Positions 1 to 4,842 of a stretch of DNA of 5,573 nt are shown piece by piece. Source of the DNA: Burkholderiaceae bacterium (lineage in GTDB: Bacteria > Pseudomonadota > Gammaproteobacteria > Burkholderiales > Burkholderiaceae_C); the NCBI GenBank assembly GCA_023260315.1, contig JALQVQ010000245.1, positions 1-5,573 of the forward strand, in the 5' to 3' direction. Position numbers and translations under genes: made by a program. The stretch's first letter is position 1; the number at the start of each line of letters is the position of its first letter. The notes under the pieces are model-generated. The model searched no databases. It saw only the letters and a program-made list of their open reading frames with translations, and was not told the origin of the DNA.

Positions 1-221
1 GCGGTCAACGCAAAGGCATCGATACCCTCAAAAAGGGCACCGCCGAACAATGACATCGGCAACGCCTCCGACCAAATCAGCAGCGCAAGAGAGGTGGCCC
101 CAATGCCTGCCCAAATCGGTGTTCCGATGATGGTGAGAAAGACGAATAGAAGCATGGGGCCATAAAAGCTCCATCCGAGTACCAGTGACTCGGCCTCTAA
201 ACCTGGAAACAATGACTGCAT
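1..221 (-). CDS. dctM: TRAP transporter large permease (DctM), N-terminal part only
   Basis: This is the 5' end of a gene that runs off the left edge; 73 codons are visible from ATG at 221-219. DctM is the large membrane subunit of TRAP transporters. It carries the Na+-coupled transport path and works with the small permease and periplasmic binding protein encoded just upstream. The visible protein starts MQSLFPGLEAES, followed by a hydrophobic helix at about residues 20-50 containing the glycine/proline-rich stretch IGTPIWAGIGATSL (32-45), a position where DctM proteins usually have a similar GxPxxxxxG pattern. A second hydrophobic segment begins near residue 55 and leads to EGIDAFALT, which matches the start of the family's second conserved block. 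The usual length is about 425-450 aa, so most of the gene lies outside. It follows dctQ after 36 nt, with a weak purine-rich ribosome site (GAAAGA) ahead of the ATG. The TRAP assignment is strong because of the adjacent DctQ and DctP; the substrate is unknown. Confidence 0.88.
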   Translation of the reverse strand, partial: MQSLFPGLEAESLVLGWSFYGPMLLFVFLTIIGTPIWAGIGATSLALLIWSEALPMSLFGGALFEGIDAFALT

Positions 222-257
222 ATGTTCTTTCGGCGCGGGGTTTGACGATGGATATCG

Positions 258-779
258 TTAGTCAAAAAGTCGGCCACCCTCGTAGGTGTCACGGTTGTTT
301 TTGATGTTGTCGAGATCGCGGCGAATCGATTGCATCAGGCGGTAAAGCATCAGTGAAAAACCAATTGGCACCGCGCACAAGAAGAGCGACATGGGCAGTC
401 GTAAGCCATGGGACACCGAGCCAAATTTCAGGCTCACCAACAAGCTCTCGAAAGACAAGACCAGTGCAAAAACAGCGACGGCAACCATCACAAAATCACC
501 GGTGAGGTAAAGCAACGCCCGAACACGCTTTGAACAAAACTCAAACAAGATATCAATACGGATGTGCGCACGCTCCCGCACAGCGGCAGCGGCGCCAATC
601 CATACAAGATAGATGAAGGCGTAACGGACGATTTCCTCGCCCCAAATCGACGAATAAGAAAACACCTCTCGGCGGAGCACCTCGATTGCCATGGTCACCA
701 CCAGCATGGCGTAGAACCACAGCAGTGCCCACTTTTCAAGATCGCGGTCAACGCGCTGAAAGACGCTTAACTTATTCAT
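258..779 (-). CDS. dctQ: TRAP transporter small permease (DctQ)
   Basis: This 173-aa integral membrane protein is the small subunit of a TRAP carboxylate-type transporter; it pairs with DctM in the inner membrane. Four hydrophobic segments are visible, at about residues 17-35, 50-67, 88-112 and 128-148, which is the normal DctQ topology. Between helices 1 and 2 is SSIWGEEIVRYAFIYLVWIG (43-62), followed by AAVRERAHIRID (65-76). The W-x-E-E-x-x-R pattern followed by an (R/E)xxHIxID motif is the family signature. The C-terminal tail (about 150-173) is charged and probably cytoplasmic. Length is typical. The ATG at 779-777 has GAGG about 8 nt upstream. The gene sits 24 nt after dctP and 36 nt before dctM, the canonical P-Q-M order, so the three are almost certainly co-transcribed. 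Nothing is missing or unusual. Confidence 0.95.
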   Translation of the reverse strand: MNKLSVFQRVDRDLEKWALLWFYAMLVVTMAIEVLRREVFSYSSIWGEEIVRYAFIYLVWIGAAAAVRERAHIRIDILFEFCSKRVRALLYLTGDFVMVAVAVFALVLSFESLLVSLKFGSVSHGLRLPMSLFLCAVPIGFSLMLYRLMQSIRRDLDNIKNNRDTYEGGRLFD

Positions 780-803
780 CGAATGGCCTCGGTTCAGGTC
801 AGA

Positions 804-1967
804 TTACGCGTCGTGGACGTACAAACGGCTCTGCGTATTGGCAGCCGCTTCCATCTTGTTGAACAGGTCGGCAGAACCCGCCAGCTGCATACGGAAGGTA
901 TCCCACTCTTTACGCTTGTAACCGCCAGCGGCCTCCCACTCAGCCAGCTGGCTGTCGCTGAGTGAATGGAACTGCACACCCGCTGCCGCCAACTCGGCGA
1001 TCGCGTAATTGCGTGACGCTGGCACTGTTGCCAAGTTCTGCTGCGCCGTGATTTCAGATGCAAACTCGATGCCCTCTTGGACGTCCTTTGGCAAACTGTT
1101 GAACCACGCCAAATTACAGGAATAAACCTGGCTATCTGGGACGGCACGGGTGAAGGTCACATGGCTCAGGATGTCTTTGAAACCAAACACGTGCAAGGCA
1201 CCAGCTGAGGGATCGAGCGCGTCGGCAACACCCTGCTTGATCGCTGAGGGTGTCTCGCCCCACGCGACAGGTGTGGGGTTCGCGCCCACCAAGCGGTAGT
1301 ACTGTTGCAACATCGCGGAGCCAGGAACGCGAAACTTCACGCCGGCCAGATCCTTTGGTGTGATAACCGCTTTGCCGCCTTTACGCACGGCAACAACACG
1401 TGGGTCGATCACCACGTAGAACAGTGGCTTGAAGCCTTTGGCTTCTACCTGCGGGTGAACTGTATTTTTCCAAATATCAGAGTTAACCAAGTTGACGAAG
1501 CGTTGGTTTGAGCCACAGAAGTATGGCAAGTTAATCAGGTCAACCACAGGCGCAAATGGCGCGAAGTTAGCGATGGAGTGTTGCGCCGCTTGAATCGTGC
1601 CCTCTTGCACTTTCTTAGGCAGTTCACCACCAGCGCCCAGTTGACCGGCGGGCGCCAATCGCACATAGACTTTTCCACGCGTTGCATTCTGAATATTCTC
1701 TTTCAGTTGACGCTGAAGAATCGGGTAGCTGCGTGATGCGCCCAGAACATAAGCTGTCGCAATGGTCATGACATGCTTCGCAGCTTTCTTGCGGTCATCT
1801 TCTTCGCGCTGAATTTGGGCGATGGCAGACGGCGAGAACAACGCACCAGCCGTTCCGGCCATGGCTGCAACGGTGAAACCGCTGGTGGTAGCGACCTTTA
1901 GAAAGCGGCGGCGGTCAACAGGCACGTGGCCCTCAGGCGCCATTTCAGTATCGAATTTTTTACTCAT
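804..1967 (-). CDS. dctP: TRAP transporter periplasmic substrate-binding protein (DctP family), Tat-exported
   Basis: This 387-aa extracytoplasmic solute receptor captures the substrate in the periplasm and delivers it to DctQM. The N-terminus has a twin-arginine motif in DRRRFLKVA (18-26), a hydrophobic stretch at about 29-47, and a plausible AIA|Q cleavage after residue 50, so it is probably exported folded by the Tat pathway. The mature part has family hallmarks: LAPAGQLGAGGELPKKVQEG (104-123), LPYFCGS (147-153), LAGVKFRVPGS (207-217) and WGETPSAIKQGVADALD (236-252). R213 in KFRVPGS falls where DctP proteins carry the arginine that salt-bridges the substrate carboxylate, which implies an organic acid ligand. 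The LPYF plus Tat-signal combination resembles receptors of the 2-oxo/hydroxy-acid type, but I cannot name the ligand. The ATG at 1967-1965 has a strong AGGAG 6 nt upstream. A 99-nt gap separates it from the preceding small gene, the longest in the operon, which may allow separate control of this abundant component. Confidence 0.95.
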   Translation of the reverse strand: MSKKFDTEMAPEGHVPVDRRRFLKVATTSGFTVAAMAGTAGALFSPSAIAQIQREEDDRKKAAKHVMTIATAYVLGASRSYPILQRQLKENIQNATRGKVYVRLAPAGQLGAGGELPKKVQEGTIQAAQHSIANFAPFAPVVDLINLPYFCGSNQRFVNLVNSDIWKNTVHPQVEAKGFKPLFYVVIDPRVVAVRKGGKAVITPKDLAGVKFRVPGSAMLQQYYRLVGANPTPVAWGETPSAIKQGVADALDPSAGALHVFGFKDILSHVTFTRAVPDSQVYSCNLAWFNSLPKDVQEGIEFASEITAQQNLATVPASRNYAIAELAAAGVQFHSLSDSQLAEWEAAGGYKRKEWDTFRMQLAGSADLFNKMEAAANTQSRLYVHDA

Positions 1968-1989
1968 CTTTTGCTCCTAATTTAAAAGT

Positions 1990-2040
1990 CCAGTCACCGG
2001 TTGATGACACTGGTTTTTGAGGCTTCTGAGTCCTCTTTTT
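1990..2040 (+). terminator. Two tandem hairpin-plus-T-tract structures in the dctP leader, plus-strand orientation (tentative)
   Basis: Two inverted repeats sit in the gap before dctP. The first pairs CCAGT (1990-1994) with ACTGG (2009-2013) and is followed by TTTTT (2014-2018). The second pairs GAGGCT (2019-2024) with AGtCCTC (2029-2035, one bulged T) around the loop TCTG and is followed by TTTTT (2036-2040). Both have the layout of intrinsic terminators reading on the plus strand, antisense to the operon. On the minus strand the stems are preceded by A-tracts and lack a good U-run, so they are unlikely to end operon transcription there, though the folds could still act as processing or stability elements ahead of dctP. 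The stems are short, so this is a weak call. Confidence 0.28.
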
Positions 2041-2066
2041 CGTAGGTACGAGGGATGCCTTCGGTG

Positions 2067-2273
2067 TTAAGCCTCTGATTCGACTTCCCTTTGCACCATT
2101 CCTAGAACGAAAAAGCCAACCGACAGAAAGAGACTCAGCATGTCCAACACATCCGTGAGGAAGGCCGGTTGCCGCAAGATTCCAGCGACAAACAAATTGG
2201 CGACAAAGATGGCGAATAAAACGCCCGCGATCAGCAGCGCCATCCGACCCTTTGAGGTATCTGTGTTTTGCAT
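2067..2273 (-). CDS. Small two-helix membrane protein of unknown function
   Basis: This 68-aa protein is not one I recognise. A short polar N-terminus (MQNTDTSKGR) is followed by a strongly hydrophobic segment at about residues 11-32, a short connector with LRQPAF (33-38), a second hydrophobic segment at about 39-60, and a charged tail (QREVESEA). The pattern predicts a double-spanning inner-membrane protein with both ends on the same side. It looks like a real gene: ATG at 2273-2271 has AAAGGA about 7 nt upstream, it is in line with the operon, and it lies 37 nt after the lyase large-subunit gene and 99 nt before dctP. Most likely it is an accessory of the transporter or of substrate/product traffic, for instance export of a cleavage product, but that is inference from position only. 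It is far too short to be a DctQ and lacks the DctQ motif. Confidence 0.72.
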   Translation of the reverse strand: MQNTDTSKGRMALLIAGVLFAIFVANLFVAGILRQPAFLTDVLDMLSLFLSVGFFVLGMVQREVESEA

Positions 2274-2295
2274 GGATCAGTCCTTTACTGCGGTT

Positions 2296-2310
2296 GTCGT
2301 CAAAAACGAC
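2296..2310 (-). other. Short stem-loop just after the lyase large-subunit stop codon
   Basis: GTCGT (2296-2300) and ACGAC (2306-2310) are a perfect 5-bp inverted repeat around a 5-nt loop, directly abutting the stop codon at 2313-2311. There is no U-tract after it on the operon strand, so it is not a convincing terminator. It could slow 3' exonuclease decay or mark an mRNA boundary, but a 5-bp stem may also be chance. Confidence 0.2.
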
Positions 2311-3480
2311 TCAGGCGCTTTCGTACAAACGCGTTAGAACAAATTCACGGTGTCCCAGTGCTTCGGCCGCCGTCAGCCGACCGTTTGCTGTGCGTAGCAA
2401 CATGTCAAGCAGGGCATCGCCGGCCGCATCCATGTTCATGTCACGCTGCAAAAGACCGGAGGTATCAACGTCGACGTGCTCACCCATGGTCCGAACAGTG
2501 CGGGGGTTTGCGCAGATTTTGATCACGGGAACAATCGGGTTGCCGATCACGTTGCCCTGACCCGTTGGGAAGAAGTGAACCGCGAAGCCCGAGGCGGCAC
2601 ACAACGTCACCATCTCTGCAGCCGCTGACGATGAGTCCATGAACCACAGACCCCGACCTGTCGGCGTCTCAGCTTTATCCAAAACCCCATCGACCAGGCA
2701 TTTTTTACCGATCTTTTGGATGTTACCCAAGGCTTTTTCTTCGATGGTGGTGAGACCACCTGCGATGTTGCCCTTGGTTGGCTGTGACTCTGAGAGATCT
2801 GACGTTTTATGGCGATCCACAACCTCTTGGTAGCGGTTGAACATCTTCATGAAATCCTCACGCACCTGGTCGGTACGGCAACGGGCGGCCACGATTTGCT
2901 CACCACCGGTCAGTTCGGTGGTTTCACCGAAACAAAGGGTGTTACCCATTTCGTACAGCTTGTCAAAGGCATTCCCGACGGTGGGGTTCGCACCGCAACC
3001 GGAGGTGGTGTCGGACTCGCCGCACTTGGTCGAGACCCACAAGTCCGCCAAATTGCAGGGCTCGCGCTGAATTTCAGAGGCGTATTGCACCAACTCACGA
3101 GCGCCACGCGACGCACGCATGATGGTGTCGTGATCGCCGTGCAACTCAATTGAGTAACCCAGAACAGGCTTACCCGTTTTCGCGATGCCATCCACGATTT
3201 TCTTGGTCCAACCTTCTTCAATACCGATCACGATGACGGCAGCAACGTTGGGGTTAGAGCCGGTACCGATCAGGGTACGGAAGTGCAGATCAAGGTCAGC
3301 ACCAAACTGCAAGCGGCCGTAAGGATGTGGCAATGCCATGGTGCCCTTGATGTTGTGCGCAACGGCTTCACAAGCGGCATTCGAGATGTCATCAACCGGC
3401 AGGATGATGACGTGGTTGCGCACGCCAACCGCGCCGTTTTGGCGGCGGTAGCCTAAGAATTGGGTGTTTTTATCAATCAT
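2311..3480 (-). CDS. suyB: UxaA-family lyase large subunit, probably (2R)-sulfolactate sulfo-lyase subunit beta
   Basis: This 389-aa protein is the catalytic-size subunit of the altronate/galactarate dehydratase (UxaA/GarD) superfamily; membership is clear. It begins with the family entry motif [15 protein letters not shown] (8-22), then has [17 protein letters not shown] (72-88), the cysteine motif [20 protein letters not shown] (150-169), [11 protein letters not shown] (184-194), and the late motif [20 protein letters not shown] (306-325). Altronate and galactarate dehydratases are single chains of about 500 aa with a fused N-terminal SAF domain. Here that domain is a separate 93-aa gene 34 nt upstream, which is the SuyA/SuyB arrangement. 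SuyAB splits (2R)-3-sulfolactate into pyruvate and sulfite in the cytoplasm. The [10 protein letters not shown] and C-terminal region look more like SuyB than UxaA from memory, but I cannot align them here. The alternative is a two-subunit sugar-acid dehydratase. No sulfite oxidase, sulfite exporter or sulfolactate dehydrogenase is in view. The ATG at 3480-3478 has AAGGA 7 nt upstream. I am sure of the family and only moderately sure of the substrate. Confidence 0.8.
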   Translation of the reverse strand: MIDKNTQFLGYRRQNGAVGVRNHVIILPVDDISNAACEAVAHNIKGTMALPHPYGRLQFGADLDLHFRTLIGTGSNPNVAAVIVIGIEEGWTKKIVDGIAKTGKPVLGYSIELHGDHDTIMRASRGARELVQYASEIQREPCNLADLWVSTKCGESDTTSGCGANPTVGNAFDKLYEMGNTLCFGETTELTGGEQIVAARCRTDQVREDFMKMFNRYQEVVDRHKTSDLSESQPTKGNIAGGLTTIEEKALGNIQKIGKKCLVDGVLDKAETPTGRGLWFMDSSSAAAEMVTLCAASGFAVHFFPTGQGNVIGNPIVPVIKICANPRTVRTMGEHVDVDTSGLLQRDMNMDAAGDALLDMLLRTANGRLTAAEALGHREFVLTRLYESA

Positions 3481-3514
3481 GGTTATTCCTTGTGATGTCT
3501 GAATGGGTGTTGGC

Positions 3515-3796
3515 TTACCAGCGCTTTGTCTTCACGTTATGGACATGAAGGTGCTCACCCGCTTTGATGGGTGCAATCACACGACCGATGTCGACGCCGT
3601 ACTTGATGACCGTGTCCCCTGTGGCCAAGTCTTTCAGTGCGACCTTGTGACCAATTGGAATGTCGCTGATGGTCGGAAGGTTGAGCGTCTTATCCTCTTC
3701 CATGATCCAACCGACCAAGCTTGTGTTGGCTTTCACGTCCTCAACCACGATGGTGCCGACCGAATCGCCTTCCTCGTGAACTACAAAATGAATCAT
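3515..3796 (-). CDS. suyA: SAF-domain lyase small subunit, probably (2R)-sulfolactate sulfo-lyase subunit alpha
   Basis: This 93-aa protein corresponds to the N-terminal SAF domain of UxaA/GarD-type dehydratases, here encoded as its own subunit. The diagnostic segments are [19 protein letters not shown] (45-63), [20 protein letters not shown] (64-83) and the C-terminal [10 protein letters not shown] (84-93). E. coli UxaA has closely comparable GHKFALTDIA / VIKYG / GEHVHAHN motifs. The small size matches SuyA, the alpha subunit of sulfolactate sulfo-lyase, and it is the partner of the large subunit encoded 34 nt downstream. It is the first gene of the minus-strand operon. The ATG at 3796-3794 has a strong AAGGAG about 7-8 nt upstream. 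This is not a broken uxaA: the small gene has its own stop, and the next gene has its own ribosome site and its own family-typical N-terminus. The SAF fold is confident; sulfolactate specificity is inferred from the split architecture and could instead be another hydroxy- or sugar acid. Confidence 0.8.
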   Translation of the reverse strand: MIHFVVHEEGDSVGTIVVEDVKANTSLVGWIMEEDKTLNLPTISDIPIGHKVALKDLATGDTVIKYGVDIGRVIAPIKAGEHLHVHNVKTKRW

Positions 3797-3964
3797 GCTT
3801 CCACTCCTTAATTGGGTTAACTTGCCGAACTTTAAATTTCTAAATACAATTGAATGAACTGAATCATCTATATGTATTTTGAAGGTGATTATTCCACCGC
3901 AAACAACTAAATGAATCCGTGTTTTCCCTTATAAGATTCGGAATGCCCACTGGCAGAGAATCAA
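3797..3964. promoter_or_regulatory. Divergent intergenic control region between lyase operon and GntR gene
   Basis: This 168-nt AT-rich stretch lies between two divergently transcribed genes and must hold promoters for both. On the minus side the only firm element is the AAGGAG ribosome site next to the suyA-like start. On the plus side TATAAG (3930-3935) could be a -10 for the regulator gene, with no convincing -35. The centre holds AAATACA (3842-3848) and its inverted copy TGTATTT (3873-3879), 31 bp apart (about three helical turns), a layout compatible with binding of two regulator dimers or DNA looping. I see no small ORF or RNA gene here. Confidence 0.6.
3871..3883 (+). promoter_or_regulatory. 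Candidate GntR operator, degenerate copy of the 4781-4799 palindrome
   Basis: TATGTATTTTGAA matches 11 of 13 positions of the left and central part of the perfect palindrome found before the aldolase-like gene (TCTGTATTCTGAA). The right arm is not conserved. It lies about 75 nt upstream of the lyase operon start codon and about 80 nt upstream of the regulator gene, a sensible place for shared control. Binding by the adjacent GntR protein is inferred. Confidence 0.35.
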
Positions 3965-4726
3965 TTGACTGAAAGAATGAACAAAATGGCAACAAGAACG
4001 CTTATCGAGGGTGGCTTTCAAAGCGGTGTGCCTCTGTACAAGGAGGTCCGAACACAAATCTTGCAAGCGATCAGCTCGGGAGAGTGGCGTGCGGGCGACG
4101 CGCTTCCGACGGAGCGGCAATTGTGCGAACGCTTCCACGTGAGCATGGGAACGCTGCGAAAAGCAGTGGACGACCTGACAGTAACGGGTGTCCTGGTTCG
4201 ACAACAGGGCCGCGGCACTTTTGTCGCTCGGCACTCTGAGGATCGTTACATCTTCTCCTTCTTTCACCTCGTCCCCCGCAACGCACAGAAGGAATACCCA
4301 AAGGTTGATTTTCAGAACTTCAAGATGACCATTGCTGACGAGTTTGCAGCCGATCAGTTGAACGTTCGATTGGGCACACCCCTTGTTAACATCACCAACC
4401 GTCTGAGCCTCGGCGGGCATGTGGCGTCGATCGATGAAATCTTTTTGCCAGCAGCGCTATTTCCTGGCATGACGCGAGAGGTCATCAAGAACCGCAACAC
4501 AACGCTCTATCAGATGTACCAAGATAAATTTGAGGTCACCGTGATCCGCACAGCAGAGCGATTGAGCGCCGCTGTGTGCAGCGTACGTCAGGGCAAGTTG
4601 CTGGAAATCGACGCAGGCAGCCCCGTACTGCGCATCAACCGGGTGGCCTACTCGTTCAACAACCAGCCCGTTGAACTGCGCCTCAGCTTCGCCAACACAG
4701 ACCGGTGCGAATACGTACCGGGGTAA
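3965..4726 (+). CDS. GntR-family transcriptional regulator, HutC subfamily (UTRA domain)
   Basis: This 253-aa (from the TTG) DNA-binding protein is probably the local repressor. The N-terminal winged helix-turn-helix spans about residues 22-90: VPLYKEVRTQIL (22-33), then GEWRAGDALPTERQLCERF (39-57), the recognition-helix region HVSMGTLRKAVDDL (58-71), and the wing ending GRGTFVARH (82-90). The C-terminal half, about 97-250, is a UTRA ligand-binding domain with LGTPLVNITNRL (136-147), ERLSAA (198-203), GSPVLRINRVAYSFNNQPVE (218-237) and RLSFANTDRCEY (239-250). UTRA domains bind small metabolites, often sugar phosphates or organic acids, so the effector is probably the imported substrate or an intermediate. 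The start is uncertain: TTG 3965 gives the longest form, while ATG 3977 or ATG 3986 are also possible and all keep the full DNA-binding domain. GAAAG before the latter is the better-placed purine run. It is divergent from the lyase-TRAP operon and 116 nt upstream of the aldolase-like gene. Confidence 0.93.
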   Translation: MTERMNKMATRTLIEGGFQSGVPLYKEVRTQILQAISSGEWRAGDALPTERQLCERFHVSMGTLRKAVDDLTVTGVLVRQQGRGTFVARHSEDRYIFSFFHLVPRNAQKEYPKVDFQNFKMTIADEFAADQLNVRLGTPLVNITNRLSLGGHVASIDEIFLPAALFPGMTREVIKNRNTTLYQMYQDKFEVTVIRTAERLSAAVCSVRQGKLLEIDAGSPVLRINRVAYSFNNQPVELRLSFANTDRCEYVPG

Positions 4727-4750
4727 ACCGTCGGATGGCGATGATGACGC

Positions 4751-4780
4751 GTGAGCCAAGTTGATGCATTGGCGACTCAC
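4751..4780 (+). other. Imperfect hairpin between the GntR gene and the aldolase-like gene
   Basis: GTGAGCCAA (4751-4759) can pair with TTGGCgaCTCAC (4769-4780), with a small bulge, around a 9-nt loop. It begins 25 nt after the regulator stop codon and abuts the palindrome at 4781-4799. No run of T follows, so it is not a standard intrinsic terminator. It may attenuate read-through from the regulator gene or simply be incidental. Confidence 0.3.
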
Positions 4781-4790
4781 TCTGTATTCT
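4761..4790 (+). promoter_or_regulatory. Possible sigma70-type promoter for the aldolase-like gene
   Basis: TTGATG (4761-4766) and TATTCT (4785-4790), each matching four of six consensus bases, are separated by 18 nt. Transcription would start near 4797, leaving a leader of about 46 nt. The -10 would lie inside the palindrome at 4781-4799, which fits repression by an operator-bound protein. The match is weak and the placement is inferred. Confidence 0.25.
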
Positions 4791-4799
4791 GAATACAGA
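4781..4799. promoter_or_regulatory. Perfect 9-1-9 palindrome, candidate GntR operator
   Basis: TCTGTATTC-T-GAATACAGA is a perfect inverted repeat with a single central base, 44 nt before the aldolase-like start codon and 54 nt after the regulator stop. Dimeric GntR proteins bind short palindromes of this kind. There is no flanking T-tract in either direction, which argues against a terminator. A third half-site, GGATACAG (4806-4813), repeats the right arm (GAATACAG, 4791-4798) 15 bp further on. The identity of the binding protein is inferred from proximity. Confidence 0.55.
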
Positions 4800-4842
4800 A
4801 AAACCGGATACAGTCGTTTGAGTCGTTTTTTACTGCCGCACC

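Noticed and set aside
1457..1466. A CTGTATT half-site inside dctP resembling the candidate operator
   Set aside because: It is inside conserved coding sequence, lacks a second arm, and is too short to distinguish from chance.
2302..2313. A 12-nt identity (TGAGTCGTTTTT) between the minus strand here and plus-strand 4819-4830
   Set aside because: It includes a T-run, and for a window of this size one or two 12-nt matches over both strands are expected by chance; no shared structure surrounds it.
2809..3153. A 114-aa plus-strand reading frame inside the lyase large-subunit gene
   Set aside because: It lies wholly antisense to conserved UxaA-family motifs and shows only low-complexity, unfamiliar sequence.
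2311..3796. A uxaA/garD gene broken by a frameshift or stop into two pieces
   Set aside because: The two parts are separated by 34 nt with a proper stop and a good AAGGA ribosome site, and the second part begins with a family-typical N-terminus. Two-subunit forms (SuyAB type) are a known arrangement.
3503..3811. A 102-aa plus-strand reading frame opposite the SAF-domain gene
   Set aside because: It is the antisense shadow of a well-supported family member with a strong ribosome site.
3929..4420. A 163-aa minus-strand reading frame opposite the GntR gene
   Set aside because: It overlaps the clear GntR coding region in antisense, has no recognisable domain, and its composition looks like a translated complement.
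4781..4799. The palindrome read as an intrinsic terminator of the GntR gene
   Set aside because: No T-tract follows it on either strand, the stem is AT-rich and the 1-nt spacer leaves no real loop; an operator is a better explanation.
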